From contig NZ_JAFMTR010000095.1 in the NCBI RefSeq assembly GCF_018682675.1, forward strand, positions 1 through 35,755: 35,755 nt of DNA, read 5' to 3'. Positions 15,040 to 23,902 of this stretch are shown here, piece by piece (position 1 is the first letter of the stretch; every line of letters begins with the position of its first letter). A program made the position numbers and the translations under genes. The notes beneath the pieces were generated by a model that searched no databases, was not told the origin of the DNA, and worked only from the letters and a program-made list of their open reading frames with translations. Origin of the DNA: Sphingopyxis soli (GTDB lineage: Bacteria; Pseudomonadota; Alphaproteobacteria; Sphingomonadales; Sphingomonadaceae).

Positions 15040-15819
15040 ATGACAGACATGAACCTCGCGGGCCGCACCGCGCTCGTCACCGGCGCCTCGCGCGGGATCG
15101 GGCGCGGCATCGCGCTGGCGCTCGCGAAGGCGGGGGCGGATATCGCGGTCAACTACACGCGCGACGCCGCCGCCGCCGCCGAAACCGTCGCGGAGATTCA
15201 GGCGCTCGGCCGCAAGGCGAAGGCGTATCAGGCCTCGGTCGCCGACGAGGAGGCCAGCGCCGCGATGGTCGCCGCGATCGAGGCCGATTTCGGCCCGCTG
15301 TCGATCCTGATCAATAATGCCGGCATCGCCAGCCGCGGGCGGAGCGTCGCCGACACCGACGCCGCCGAGGTCGAGAAACTGCTCGCGATCCACGCCGTCG
15401 GCGCGCACCGCCTGTCGCGCCTCGCGCTGCCGCAACTCCGCCAGCACGACCGCAGCGACATCGTCATCATTTCGAGCATCGCGACGCTCCACCACGCCGC
15501 GAACGGCGCGCCCTATAATATGGCGAAGGCCGCGGGCGAAGCGCTCGCACTCACGCTTGCGAAGGAGGAGGTGAAGAACGGCGTGCGCGTCAACATCGTC
15601 GCGCCGTCGCTGACGGTCAGCGACATGGGCGAACGCCTCGCGCGCGCGATCACCGGCAACGACGACATCCATCACCTCGACGCCAAATTCCCCTTCGGCC
15701 GCGTCCCGACGCCCGACGACGTTGCCGCCGCCGTCGTCTGGTTCGTGAGCGATGCGAACCCCTATTGCTCGGGACAAAAGCTCAACATCGACGGCGCCGG
15801 ACAGGCCTCGTTCCGCTAA
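15040..15819 (+). CDS. short-chain dehydrogenase/reductase (FabG-like)
   Basis: A 259-residue classical SDR. The cofactor motif TGASRGIGRGIA is near residues 15-26, NNAGIA near 92-97, the catalytic serine is in IIISSIATL, and the Y-x-x-x-K pair is in APYNMAKAAGEALAL. A C-terminal YCSGQKLNIDGAG closes the Rossmann fold. Such enzymes interconvert hydroxyl and keto groups with NAD(P)H. Divergence from an acyl-CoA carboxylase under a possible shared operator suggests a 3-hydroxyacyl-CoA or related substrate, but that is inference. GAGAGAG a few bases before ATG 15040 supports this start. Confidence 0.9.
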   Translation: MTDMNLAGRTALVTGASRGIGRGIALALAKAGADIAVNYTRDAAAAAETVAEIQALGRKAKAYQASVADEEASAAMVAAIEADFGPLSILINNAGIASRGRSVADTDAAEVEKLLAIHAVGAHRLSRLALPQLRQHDRSDIVIISSIATLHHAANGAPYNMAKAAGEALALTLAKEEVKNGVRVNIVAPSLTVSDMGERLARAITGNDDIHHLDAKFPFGRVPTPDDVAAAVVWFVSDANPYCSGQKLNIDGAGQASFR

Positions 15820-15823
15820 CCCG

Positions 15824-15905
15824 CGTCCTTGCGAGCGGCGAAGCCGCGTGGCAATCCGGAGAGGCGCAAGCCACCCGGGATTGCTTCGCTCCGTTCGCAA
15901 TGACG
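15824..15905. repeat. palindromic repeat, family A, diverged
   Basis: CGTCCTTGCGAGCGGCGAAG at the left and TTGCTTCGCTCCGTTCGCAA at the right are imperfect reverse complements related to the arms at 5926-6001. The element starts four bases after the SDR stop codon. Confidence 0.75.
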
Positions 15906-15930
15906 GACCAATGCAGATGAGATCGATCAA

Positions 15931-17529
15931 ATGAAGTTCGTCACAGCCGCCGCCCTTGCCTTCGCCCTCGCCGGCTGCGCCGCCGCCCAGTCGAAGGAAC
16001 CGCGCCCGGCGTCCGAAGTCGCGCCCGCCGATCAGTCCTATTTCACGCCGAGCGAAGTCCGGTCGTCGGCTTCGGTGACGGTAGGCGGAACCGCGATTCC
16101 CTATCAGGCGGTCGCGGGGACGCTGGTCGTGCATCCGAAGGGCTGGACCGACACGCTTCCAAACGAACGCAAGCGCGACAAGGATGCCGGCGGCGACGTT
16201 CCGGCGTCCGAAGCCTCGATGTTCTACACCGCCTATTTCCGCGACGGCGCGCCCGCCGAAAGCCGCCCGATCACCTTCCTCTTCAACGGCGGCCCCGGCT
16301 CGCCGACCTTGTGGCTGCACATGGGCGCCTTCGGTCCGATGCGCGTCGAGACGCCCGACCTTGTCCACGGCTCCGCCCCCTATCGCACCGTGCCCAATGC
16401 CTACAGCCTGCTCGACGCCTCCGACCTCGTCTTCGTCGACGCGCCCGGAACCGGCTTCAGCCGCGTCGCGGGCAAGGACAAGGAAAAGGCGTGGTACGGC
16501 GTCGACCAGGACATCCACGCCTTCACCGTCTTCGTCCGCGACTTCCTGTCGAAATATGGCCGCTGGAAATCGCCCAAGTATATCTTCGGCGAAAGCTATG
16601 GCACGATGCGCGCCGCCGGGATGACGCTGGCGCTGCAACGACAGGACATCGACCTCAACGGCGTGATCCTGCTCTCCGACATCCTGAACTGGGATCTCCT
16701 GCCCGACGATCCGCAGGTCAACCCGGGGGTCGATCTGCCTTATGTCGTCGCGCTGCCGACCTATGCCGCGACCGCCTGGTATCACAAGCGCGCGGGCGCG
16801 GGGCGCGAGCTCCAGCCCTTCCTCCGCGAGGTCGAGGCGTTCGCGACGACGGACTATGCTGTTGCGCTGATGAAGGGGAACAGCCTCCCCGACGCCGAGC
16901 GACAGGCAATCGCGGCGCGGCTCCACGCCTACACCGGGCTGCCGCTCGCCTATCTGCTCAAGACCAATCTCCGCATCGAATATGGCGCGCTGCAAAAGGA
17001 ACTGCTCGCCGACAAGGGGCTGACCACCGGCACGCTCGACACCCGCTTCACCGGCATCACGCTCGACCCGCTCTCCAAGGTCGCCTCGAACGATCCGCAG
17101 GGCGCGGCGATCGGCGCGGCCTATACCGCGGCCTTCAACGACTATGCGCGCGGCACGCTCGGCTATGGCGCGGGCCAGCATTATGAAGGCGCGCTCGATG
17201 TCTATGAAAGCTGGGACTACCGGCATCAGCCGCCCGGCGCCGGCCGCGCGCTGATCGCGCTGCCCAACGTCCTTCCCGACCTCGCCGTCGCGATGAAGCA
17301 GAATCCGAAGATGAAGCTGCTCGTGACCGGTGGCTATTTCGATGTGTCGACGCCCTATTTCGCGGGCTGGTTCGAACTGCAGCACCTGCCCGTCCCGAAG
17401 GAGCTGCAGGCGAACATCGCCTATCAATATTACCCCGCCGGCCACATGATCTACGTCAACGTCCCGCTGCTCGCCGAGATGCACCGTGACGTCGGCGACT
17501 TCATCCGGCGGACCGACGGGATCGAATAG
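15931..17529 (+). CDS. S10 family serine carboxypeptidase-like lipoprotein
   Basis: 532 residues. A lipoprotein signal (MKFVTAAALAFALAGCAAAQ, lipobox LAGC, lipidated C16) places it in the cell envelope. The alpha/beta-hydrolase core shows the S10 oxyanion segment FLFNGGPGSPTLWLHMGAFGP. The nucleophile S222 is in FGESYGTMRAAG, D471 in GGYFDVSTPYF and H505 in YYPAGHMIY, giving a complete Ser-Asp-His triad. The family removes C-terminal residues from peptides, often in acidic conditions; bacterial members are less studied. It has the family's usual length and stands alone between two repeat elements. Confidence 0.92.
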   Translation: MKFVTAAALAFALAGCAAAQSKEPRPASEVAPADQSYFTPSEVRSSASVTVGGTAIPYQAVAGTLVVHPKGWTDTLPNERKRDKDAGGDVPASEASMFYTAYFRDGAPAESRPITFLFNGGPGSPTLWLHMGAFGPMRVETPDLVHGSAPYRTVPNAYSLLDASDLVFVDAPGTGFSRVAGKDKEKAWYGVDQDIHAFTVFVRDFLSKYGRWKSPKYIFGESYGTMRAAGMTLALQRQDIDLNGVILLSDILNWDLLPDDPQVNPGVDLPYVVALPTYAATAWYHKRAGAGRELQPFLREVEAFATTDYAVALMKGNSLPDAERQAIAARLHAYTGLPLAYLLKTNLRIEYGALQKELLADKGLTTGTLDTRFTGITLDPLSKVASNDPQGAAIGAAYTAAFNDYARGTLGYGAGQHYEGALDVYESWDYRHQPPGAGRALIALPNVLPDLAVAMKQNPKMKLLVTGGYFDVSTPYFAGWFELQHLPVPKELQANIAYQYYPAGHMIYVNVPLLAEMHRDVGDFIRRTDGIE

Positions 17530-17538
17530 GTCTGCTTT

Positions 17539-17622
17539 GTGCTCCCGCGAAGGCGGGAGCCCATCTCCGGTCGGCGCGATTTCGAACCGGAAGGAGATGG
17601 GTCCCCGCCTGCGCGGGGACAC
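17539..17622. repeat. palindromic repeat, family B
   Basis: GTGCTCCCGCGAAGGCGGGA at the left and TCCCCGCCTGCGCGGGGACA at the right, with inner CCCATCTCC and GGAGATGGG also inverted. It belongs to the same family as 7181-7270 and follows the carboxypeptidase stop codon by nine bases. Confidence 0.85.
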
Positions 17623-17665
17623 GCGGCTCTTTCATTCGGAACGGATCGCACCCAAAACCCCCACC

Positions 17666-18568
17666 ATGCGTCCCGATTCGGCCTCCCCCGTCCTGCCCTT
17701 CCTCGTCGCCTGCGCGGGCATCGCGACCTTTTCGGCGATGGACGTGCTGATGAAGCAGCTGTCGATCGACATCGGCGCCTATAACGCCGTGCTGTGGCGC
17801 ACCGGCGCCGGCACCTTGCTCAGCGGCCTCGCCTATCTCGCGATGCGTCCGGCGCTTCCCGACCGGCCGACGATGCGCATTCATGCGTGGCGCGCGCTTT
17901 TCGTCGCCGGAATGGCGATCACCTTCTTCTGGGCGCTCGCACGGCTGCCGATGGCGGAGGCGATCGCTCTCGCCTTCGTCGCGCCGCTGATGACGCTCTA
18001 CATGGCGGCGATCTTCCTGGGCGAAAAGATCGGCCCGCGCTCGATCGCGGCGTCGATGCTGGGCCTCGTCGGTGTCGTCATCATCGTCGCGGGCAAGCTG
18101 GGGCAAGGCACCTATAGCGAAGAAGCGCTGCTCGCGGTCGGCGCGGTGTTCCTCTCGGCGATCTTCTACGCCTATAATCTCATCCTCGCGCGTCGGCAGG
18201 CGAAGATGGCCGAGCCGATGGAGATCGCCTTCTTCCAGAATTTCTTCGTGACGCTCTTCCTCGCCTTCGGCGCGCCGTGGTTCGCGGTCGTCCCCGGCAT
18301 CGACCACGCGCCCGCGATCACCGGCGCCGCGATTCTCGCGACGGTCTCGCTGCTGCTGTTGAGCTGGGGCTATGCCCGCGCCGAGGCGCAGATTCTGGCG
18401 ACGACCGAATATACGGGCTTCCTCTGGGCGATGCTGTTCGGCTGGATTTTCTACAGCGAGCCGGTCACCCTGCCGACGATCGCGGGCGCGCTGCTGATCG
18501 TCGCTGCCTGCCTGATCGTTGCGCGCAAGACCCCGCACGGCGACCCCGTCGAGCCCGCCGCCGCCTAG
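17666..18568 (+). CDS. DMT superfamily exporter (EamA family)
   Basis: 300 residues with ten predicted membrane helices in two EamA repeats. The first repeat spans about 10-140, starting VACAGIATFSAMDVLMKQL, and includes ALARLPMAEAIALAFVAPLM. The second spans about 155-285 and includes SWGYARAEAQILATTEYTGFLWAMLFGWIFY. Both repeats keep the EamA pattern of a helix ending in P-h-x-x-hh followed by E/K (FLGEKIG; FYSEPVTLP). These are metabolite or drug exporters of unknown substrate. ATG 17666 begins just before helix 1. Its stop codon shares the four bases CTAG with the stop of the convergent tsaC gene. Confidence 0.9.
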   Translation: MRPDSASPVLPFLVACAGIATFSAMDVLMKQLSIDIGAYNAVLWRTGAGTLLSGLAYLAMRPALPDRPTMRIHAWRALFVAGMAITFFWALARLPMAEAIALAFVAPLMTLYMAAIFLGEKIGPRSIAASMLGLVGVVIIVAGKLGQGTYSEEALLAVGAVFLSAIFYAYNLILARRQAKMAEPMEIAFFQNFFVTLFLAFGAPWFAVVPGIDHAPAITGAAILATVSLLLLSWGYARAEAQILATTEYTGFLWAMLFGWIFYSEPVTLPTIAGALLIVAACLIVARKTPHGDPVEPAAA

Positions 18569-19518
18569 ACCGCCGCGCGCGCCAGCCGGTCGTTGATCGC
18601 TGCGCCCAGCCCCTCGCCCGGAATCGCCGCGACCGCGATCCGCGTCTTCGCACTCGCCGCCCCCGCGTGCAGTGCGTCGAACAAACGCGCCGCCGCCTCG
18701 GTCAGATCGCCCGCCGCGCTGAGATTATAATCGCCCGAAAGATCGCCGAACCCGATCGCGTACTCGCCCGCCGCGAAATCCTCCGCGCCCAGCCGCACCG
18801 GCTTCCCCGGCGCATAGTGACTCGCGAGCATCCCCGGCGCGACGATCTTCGAGCCCGTCGCGCCCGTCACCGGCAGGCCGCTCGCCTCGCCGAGCATTGC
18901 CGCCGTCACCGGACCCGGCCGCAGCATTTCGACCGAGCCGTCCTTCACCCGGACGATCGTCGATTCGACCCCCGCGCGCGTCGGCCCGTCGTCGATCACC
19001 AGCGCGATCCGCCCGTCGAGGCTGGCAAGCACATGCTCCGCTTTCGTCGGGCTCACCTTGCCGCTCGCATTGGCGCTCGGCGCGGCGAGCGGCGCGCCGG
19101 TCTCGGCGAGCAACGCCTGCATCGCGCGGTGCCCGGGAACGCGGAGCGCGATCGTATCGAGCCCCGCCGTCGCGATGCTCGCCACCGGGCATTCGGCCGT
19201 CCGCGGCACGACGATCGTGAGCGGCCCCGGCCAGAAGCACGCCGCGAGCGCCAGTTCGACCTCGCCGAACGCCCCCAGCTTCTCGGCTGCGGCCAGATCG
19301 GGCACATGGACGATCAGCGGGTTGAAATCGGGCCGCCCCTTGGCGGCATAGATGCGCGCGACCGCTTGCGGATTCCGCGCGTCGGCGGCGAGGCCATAGA
19401 CGGTCTCGGTCGGCACCGCGACGGGCATCCCCTCCCCGATCAGCCCCCCGGCGCGCGCGATTGCCTCCCCGCCGAAAGGGCAGATAAGGGTGGTCATGGG
19501 CGTTTGATCGTCGGCCAT
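18565..19518 (-). CDS. tsaC: L-threonylcarbamoyladenylate synthase (Sua5/YwlC type)
   Basis: 317 residues. The N-terminal YrdC domain (about 10-210) has PTETVYGLAADA, IYAAKGRPDFNPLIVHV, FWPGPLTIVV, ALRVPGHRAM and APSANASGKVSPT. These residues bind ATP, threonine and bicarbonate. A linker with GMLASHYAPGKPVRL leads to the smaller C-terminal Sua5 domain, so this is the long Sua5 form rather than the short E. coli TsaC. It makes threonylcarbamoyl-AMP for the t6A37 modification of ANN-decoding tRNAs, an essential process. ATG 19518 is taken; ATG 19497 (MTTLICPFGG) is an equal alternative, as neither has a good ribosome-binding site. It diverges from the acyl-CoA dehydrogenase gene across 48 bases. 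Confidence 0.94.
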   Translation of the reverse strand: MADDQTPMTTLICPFGGEAIARAGGLIGEGMPVAVPTETVYGLAADARNPQAVARIYAAKGRPDFNPLIVHVPDLAAAEKLGAFGEVELALAACFWPGPLTIVVPRTAECPVASIATAGLDTIALRVPGHRAMQALLAETGAPLAAPSANASGKVSPTKAEHVLASLDGRIALVIDDGPTRAGVESTIVRVKDGSVEMLRPGPVTAAMLGEASGLPVTGATGSKIVAPGMLASHYAPGKPVRLGAEDFAAGEYAIGFGDLSGDYNLSAAGDLTEAAARLFDALHAGAASAKTRIAVAAIPGEGLGAAINDRLARAAV

Positions 19519-19566
19519 GCCGCGCTATAGCGCCCGCGCAACGATATTCACTATGAAAGTCAGACC

Positions 19567-21309
19567 ATGACTTACACGCCGCCTGTCACCGAACAGCTTT
19601 TCGTCCTGAACCATATCGCGCGCATCGACGCGATGGCCGCCCATGACAAATATGCCGCCGCGACCCCCGACATGGTCGAGGCGATCGTCACCGGCATCGG
19701 CGACTTCGCGGCCGAGGTTTACGCGCCGCTCAACCGCGTCGGCGACACGAACAATCCGAAATGGCAGGACGGCAAGGTCACCATGCCCCCGGGCTTCAAG
19801 GAGGCGTATCAGCAGTTCGTCGAGGCGGGCTGGGGCAGCCTCGACGGCCCCGGTGAATATGGCGGGCAGGATCTGCCCTTCACCCTCGCGACCGTGGTGA
19901 TCGAGGCGCTCGGCACCGCCAATATGGGCTTCACCCTCTGCAGCATTCTGACCCCCGGCGCGATCCACGCGCTGATGGCCTATGGCACCGGGGAACAGCG
20001 CCAGACGTGGCTGCCCAAGCTCGTGACCGGCGAGTGGAACGGCACGATGAACCTGACCGAGCCCGCCGCGGGCAGCGACGTCGGCGCGCTGCGCTCGACC
20101 GCCGAAAAGGTCGCCGAAGGACCAAACGCGGGCCTGTACCGGATCAAGGGGCAAAAGATCTTCATCACCTTCGGCGAGCACGATCTCACCGACAATATCG
20201 TCCATCTCGTCCTCGCGCGCACCCCCGGCGCGCCCGAGGGGACGCGCGGCATCTCGCTCTTCCTCGTCCCCAAATATCGCCTCGACGCGGACGGCAATCC
20301 CACGATTTCGAACGGCGTCCATTGCGCCTCGATCGAGCACAAGCTCGGCATCCACGGCTCGCCGACCGCAGTGATGGTCTATGGCGAGGGCGAAGATTGC
20401 CTCGGCGAGATCGTCGGCGACGAGATGGGCGGCATGCGCGCGATGTTCGTGATGATGAACAACGCGCGCCTGATGGTCGGTTGCCAGGGCGTCCAGATCG
20501 CCGAGCGCGCGCTGCAACAGGCGCAGCGCTATGCCGCCGAGCGCGTCCAGTCGTCGCTCGCGGGCAGCGCCGACCGCACCCCGGTGACGATCGAACACCA
20601 CCCCGACGTCAAGCGGATGCTCTGGCGGATGCGCGCGCAGACCGAGGCCGCGCGCGCGCTCATCTATTACGCATCGGCGCAGACCGACTTCGGCAAGCTC
20701 GGCGACCAGGCCGCCGCGCTGCGCGCCGAGGTGCTCATCCCGCTCGCCAAGGCGCACGCGACCGACATCGGCTGCGAGGTCGCCAGCCTCGGCGTCCAGG
20801 TGCACGGCGGCATGGGTTTCATCGAGGAAACCGGCGCCGCGCAGCATTATCGCGACGCGCGCATCGCGCCGATCTACGAGGGCACCAACGGCATCCAGGC
20901 CGCCGATCTCGTCGGGCGCAAGCTCGGCATGGCGGGCGGCGACGGGGTGCGCTCGCTCATCGACGATATCGCGCGCGGCGCCGCCGATTTCCCCGAATTG
21001 GGGCAGCTCGCCGAAGCGTGCCGCCACGTCACCGACTGGCTCGAAACCGCGACCGTCGCCGACCGGCTGGCGGGCAGCTATCCCTATCTCACCATGCTGT
21101 CGACCGCGACCTGCGGCTGGCTGATGGCGACGCAGCACAAGGCGGCAGAGGCCGCGCTGGCATCGGGCGAAGGCGACGCCGCCTTCCTGCGGGCGAAGCT
21201 CGTCTCGACGCGCTTCTACCTTCAGCAGATCGTGCCCGCAGCGACCGGCCTCGCGGCGTCCGCGCTCGCCGGCGACGCAGCGCTCGCGCCCCTTCCCGCG
21301 ATCGCCTGA
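19567..21309 (+). CDS. acyl-CoA dehydrogenase, long DmdC-like form
   Basis: 580 residues, longer than the roughly 390-residue core. An N-terminal extension (MTYTPPVTEQLFVLNHIARI...) precedes the core, and a C-terminal alpha domain lies from about 460 on. Core motifs are MNLTEPAAGSDVGALRSTA (FAD/substrate), KIFITFGEHDLTDNIVHLVL and VQVHGGMGFIEETGAAQHYRD. The catalytic base is E438 in IYEGTNGIQAADL. This architecture is shared by 3-methylmercaptopropionyl-CoA dehydrogenase (DmdC) and related fatty acyl-CoA dehydrogenases of alphaproteobacteria. It introduces the alpha-beta double bond with electrons going to ETF. Substrate assignment to DMSP metabolism is not supported by the context, since no dmd genes are nearby. 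Confidence 0.92.
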   Translation: MTYTPPVTEQLFVLNHIARIDAMAAHDKYAAATPDMVEAIVTGIGDFAAEVYAPLNRVGDTNNPKWQDGKVTMPPGFKEAYQQFVEAGWGSLDGPGEYGGQDLPFTLATVVIEALGTANMGFTLCSILTPGAIHALMAYGTGEQRQTWLPKLVTGEWNGTMNLTEPAAGSDVGALRSTAEKVAEGPNAGLYRIKGQKIFITFGEHDLTDNIVHLVLARTPGAPEGTRGISLFLVPKYRLDADGNPTISNGVHCASIEHKLGIHGSPTAVMVYGEGEDCLGEIVGDEMGGMRAMFVMMNNARLMVGCQGVQIAERALQQAQRYAAERVQSSLAGSADRTPVTIEHHPDVKRMLWRMRAQTEAARALIYYASAQTDFGKLGDQAAALRAEVLIPLAKAHATDIGCEVASLGVQVHGGMGFIEETGAAQHYRDARIAPIYEGTNGIQAADLVGRKLGMAGGDGVRSLIDDIARGAADFPELGQLAEACRHVTDWLETATVADRLAGSYPYLTMLSTATCGWLMATQHKAAEAALASGEGDAAFLRAKLVSTRFYLQQIVPAATGLAASALAGDAALAPLPAIA

Positions 21310-21367
21310 AACAACAGGATTTCCGCGCCCTCCGGCGACCGGCCGGACGGCAAGGAAGGATTCATAA

Positions 21368-21383
21368 TTAACGCGATGCTAAC
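21368..21383 (+). promoter_or_regulatory. CtrA-like box upstream of the EAL phosphodiesterase
   Basis: TTAA-CGCGATG-CTAAC matches the alphaproteobacterial CtrA site TTAA-N7-TTAAC with one mismatch. It ends 41 bases before the GTG start of the CHASE2-EAL gene, in an otherwise GC-rich gap, so it is in promoter range. Confidence 0.45.
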
Positions 21384-21424
21384 CATCGGCGGCTAGGACG
21401 TTCCGGCAATTGCTGGAGACGTGC

Positions 21425-23716
21425 GTGCCCATTCCGGTCAAGAGTCTGATTATCAGCTGGCGCACGATCGGCCTGTCGCTGCTGCTGAGCGTCGTTGTCG
21501 GCCTGACATCGGTCGGCGAGCCCGTCGACCGCGTGATCGAGGCGTCGATCGGGCGCGTCGCGTGGCGCCCCGTATCGGGCGAAACCGTCGTCGTCGGCGT
21601 CGACGACAAGACGCTGCAATCGCTCCAGAATCAGGAGCTGACCGTTGCCAATCACGCAAAAATCATCCGCGCTATCAACGCCGCCGGTGCAAAGCGCCTA
21701 TTCGTTGACTTTTCCTATCGGCGTCGGCTGACCGACCCCGATCTGCTAAAGGTCGCTGCGGCCGTGCATCAGATGGGGGACCGGATCATCCTCGCGGTTC
21801 CCGCAGCCAAAATTCAAGGTACCGAGGTCAAGGTCGACTATTGGCCTCCCGCCTCGATGGGGGACCGGGCAAAACGCGCCTGTATCTGTTGGGAGTATGA
21901 GTTCTGGCAAGTGTGGCGGGTGCCGCTTGCGGTGTCGGTCGACGGCCGCATCCTGCCCAGCTTCGCCGCGCTGCTTGCCAACCGTCCGCTCGACAAGCCG
22001 TCGGTGTTTCAGCTCGATTATTCCTACGACACTTCGACCATAAAGGAATATAGTGCGGTCGACCTGCTCACGGGCCGCGTCGGCGCCAAGGAACTTCGCG
22101 GCAAAGACGTCATTTTCGCGCCGACAAATTCGGCGGCGTTCGACCAACATTTCCTGCCTGGCCATGATACCATGGCGGGCGCATATATTCACCTGATCGC
22201 AGGTGAAGCTCTGAAGCGTGGCACCCCTATCGACCTCGGCTTCCTGCCCGGGCTTGCACTGACGTTCGTGGCGATGGTGGCGTCGCTGGCTTTTCGCCGC
22301 GGCCGCTGGTTCGTTCGCGTCGCCTTCGCGATGACACTCGCCCTGATCGCCGCCAAAGTGGCGCTCAGCCTTTCGCTCGTGTCGACCCAGATCGGCGCCG
22401 CCTGTTTCCTGATCGCGGCGCTCAGCGCCAATGTGTCGCGCACCCGTCGCCGCGATTCGGCCCAGCGCGAAAACCCCGTGTCGGGCCTGCCCAATTTCGA
22501 GGCGCTCCGCTCGCAGGCTCCGTTCGGCAGCGCGACCGTCATTGCTGCGAAGGTCGTCAATTTCGAGGATCTCGCCGCCTTCATTCCGGGCGACGGCATC
22601 GGCCAGCTCGTCGAACAGGTCACGCGCCGCCTGCAACTCGCCTCGCAGGGCACCGTGCTGCACCACGACCTCGACGGCACGTTCGCGTGGCTCGTCCCCT
22701 ATTACCAGCACAGCCAGATCGAGGGCCAGCTTGCCGGCCTCGCCGCGCTGTTCAACGCGCCGCTGACGATCGGCGAGCTGCGGGTCGACGTTGCCATCGC
22801 CTTCGGGGTCAACGACGAGTTCGAGGGGTCGAACGCGCAGCGTCTCGCCGCCGCGCTCGTCGCCGCCGAACAGTCGATCCGCGCGCGCGCGCTGTGGACC
22901 AAATATACGCCGCGCGAAAAGGAGGATGCCGGCTGGCAACTTTCCTTCCACTCGCAGCTCGAGGATGCGCTCACCGGCGGCGACATCTGGGTCGCCTTCC
23001 AGCCGCAGTACGAGATCGCGTCGAAGCGGCTCGTCGGGATCGAGGCGCTGGTGCGCTGGACGCACCCGACGCGCGGGCCGATTCCGCCCGACGAGTTCAT
23101 CGTCCAGGCCGAAAAGAGCCAGGACATCTATCGCCTCACCCTGTTCGTGATGGATCAGGCGATCCGTTCGGCGGCGCAGCTCCGCGAGCGCGGCATATCG
23201 GCGCATATGTCGGTAAATCTGTCGGCGACCTTGCTCGACCATCGCGACCTCGTCGGCACGATCCGCGTCATGCTCACCGCGCATCACCTGCCGCCCGAAC
23301 TGCTCACGATCGAAGTCACCGAAACCGCGCAGATCGAAAACAGCCGCGAGGCGCGCCAGACGCTCGCGCAATTCCGCCGCGCCGGCATCCGCCTGTCGAT
23401 CGACGATTATGGCACCGGCCAGTCGAACCTTGAATATCTGACCGAGATCGAAGCCGACGAGATCAAGATCGACAAGCGATTCGTGATGACGATGCGCGAT
23501 TCGCAGCGCAACCTCGAGGTCGTCAAATCGACGATCGAACTCGCGCATCGCCTGGGCGCCGTCGCGGTCGCCGAAGGCATTGAAGATGCACCGACTTTGG
23601 CCCTGCTTGAACAATTGGGCTGCGATATCGGTCAGGGATATCTGCTTGGAAAGCCGCAACTATTTTCCGAGCTGGTCAACAGCCTCGCCGCCACTCCGCA
23701 AAGCCGCACCGCCTAG
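21425..23716 (+). CDS. CHASE2-degenerate GGDEF-EAL c-di-GMP phosphodiesterase
   Basis: 763 residues from GTG 21425, which has GGAG six bases upstream. An N-terminal membrane helix (about 8-27) leads to a periplasmic CHASE2 sensor domain (about 28-265), with VVVGVDDKTLQSL and GKDVIFAPTNSAAFDQHFLP. Three membrane helices follow (about 270-340). A GGDEF-like domain (about 350-490) has lost its signature: DGTFAW stands where GGDEF should be. The EAL domain (about 510-755) keeps E540 in IEALVRW, N in SVNLSA, E in IEVTETAQ, DDYGTG, KIDKRF and AEGIED. It should therefore hydrolyse c-di-GMP to pGpG in the cytoplasm in response to an envelope signal. Motility or adhesion control is the likely output. 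Confidence 0.92.
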   Translation: MPIPVKSLIISWRTIGLSLLLSVVVGLTSVGEPVDRVIEASIGRVAWRPVSGETVVVGVDDKTLQSLQNQELTVANHAKIIRAINAAGAKRLFVDFSYRRRLTDPDLLKVAAAVHQMGDRIILAVPAAKIQGTEVKVDYWPPASMGDRAKRACICWEYEFWQVWRVPLAVSVDGRILPSFAALLANRPLDKPSVFQLDYSYDTSTIKEYSAVDLLTGRVGAKELRGKDVIFAPTNSAAFDQHFLPGHDTMAGAYIHLIAGEALKRGTPIDLGFLPGLALTFVAMVASLAFRRGRWFVRVAFAMTLALIAAKVALSLSLVSTQIGAACFLIAALSANVSRTRRRDSAQRENPVSGLPNFEALRSQAPFGSATVIAAKVVNFEDLAAFIPGDGIGQLVEQVTRRLQLASQGTVLHHDLDGTFAWLVPYYQHSQIEGQLAGLAALFNAPLTIGELRVDVAIAFGVNDEFEGSNAQRLAAALVAAEQSIRARALWTKYTPREKEDAGWQLSFHSQLEDALTGGDIWVAFQPQYEIASKRLVGIEALVRWTHPTRGPIPPDEFIVQAEKSQDIYRLTLFVMDQAIRSAAQLRERGISAHMSVNLSATLLDHRDLVGTIRVMLTAHHLPPELLTIEVTETAQIENSREARQTLAQFRRAGIRLSIDDYGTGQSNLEYLTEIEADEIKIDKRFVMTMRDSQRNLEVVKSTIELAHRLGAVAVAEGIEDAPTLALLEQLGCDIGQGYLLGKPQLFSELVNSLAATPQSRTA

Positions 23717-23743
23717 CCGCCAAAATGGCGGTAATTGTTAAGG

Positions 23744-23759
23744 TTAAGACTCGCTTTAC
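23744..23759 (+). promoter_or_regulatory. CtrA-like box with embedded GANTC, upstream of microgene
   Basis: TTAA-GACTCGC-TTTAC matches TTAA-N7-TTAAC with one mismatch, and the spacer holds GACTC, a CcrM-type GANTC methylation site. Further AT-rich motifs (GATTAAGGTATATGC, GTTAAC) follow up to 23790, as expected for a promoter. The site is 65 bases before the 20-codon ORF. Confidence 0.4.
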
Positions 23760-23824
23760 CATGTCGATTAAGGTATATGCTGCGTTAACTGTTCTTCGTG
23801 GGCAGTGCCAACAGGAGATCTGAC

Positions 23825-23887
23825 ATGGGTTGGTTCTGGAAGTTCCTGGGCGGCGGCGGCACCGGCAACGGCGGCGGCGACGCGTAA
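23825..23887 (+). CDS. 20-residue microprotein, unknown function
   Basis: The ORF MGWFWKFLGGGGTGNGGGDA starts at ATG 23825, with AGGAG about eight bases upstream, and ends at TAA 23887. Only 15 bases separate the stop from a strong intrinsic terminator, and an AT-rich promoter-like region lies upstream. The gene thus looks like a complete single-gene transcription unit. The peptide has an aromatic amphipathic head (WFWKFL) that could insert in a membrane surface and a flexible Gly-rich tail. It may be a functional microprotein. Alternatively it could be a leader peptide, although the terminator lies 440 bases before nrdA with other signals between. I recognise no family. Confidence 0.6.
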   Translation: MGWFWKFLGGGGTGNGGGDA

Positions 23888-23902
23888 GCCAGGATAGAGA
23901 TT

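Noticed and set aside
5926..17622. Repeats as a CRISPR array
   Set aside because: The repeats are scattered single palindromic elements with unrelated spacing, not direct repeats with regular spacers, and no cas genes are present.
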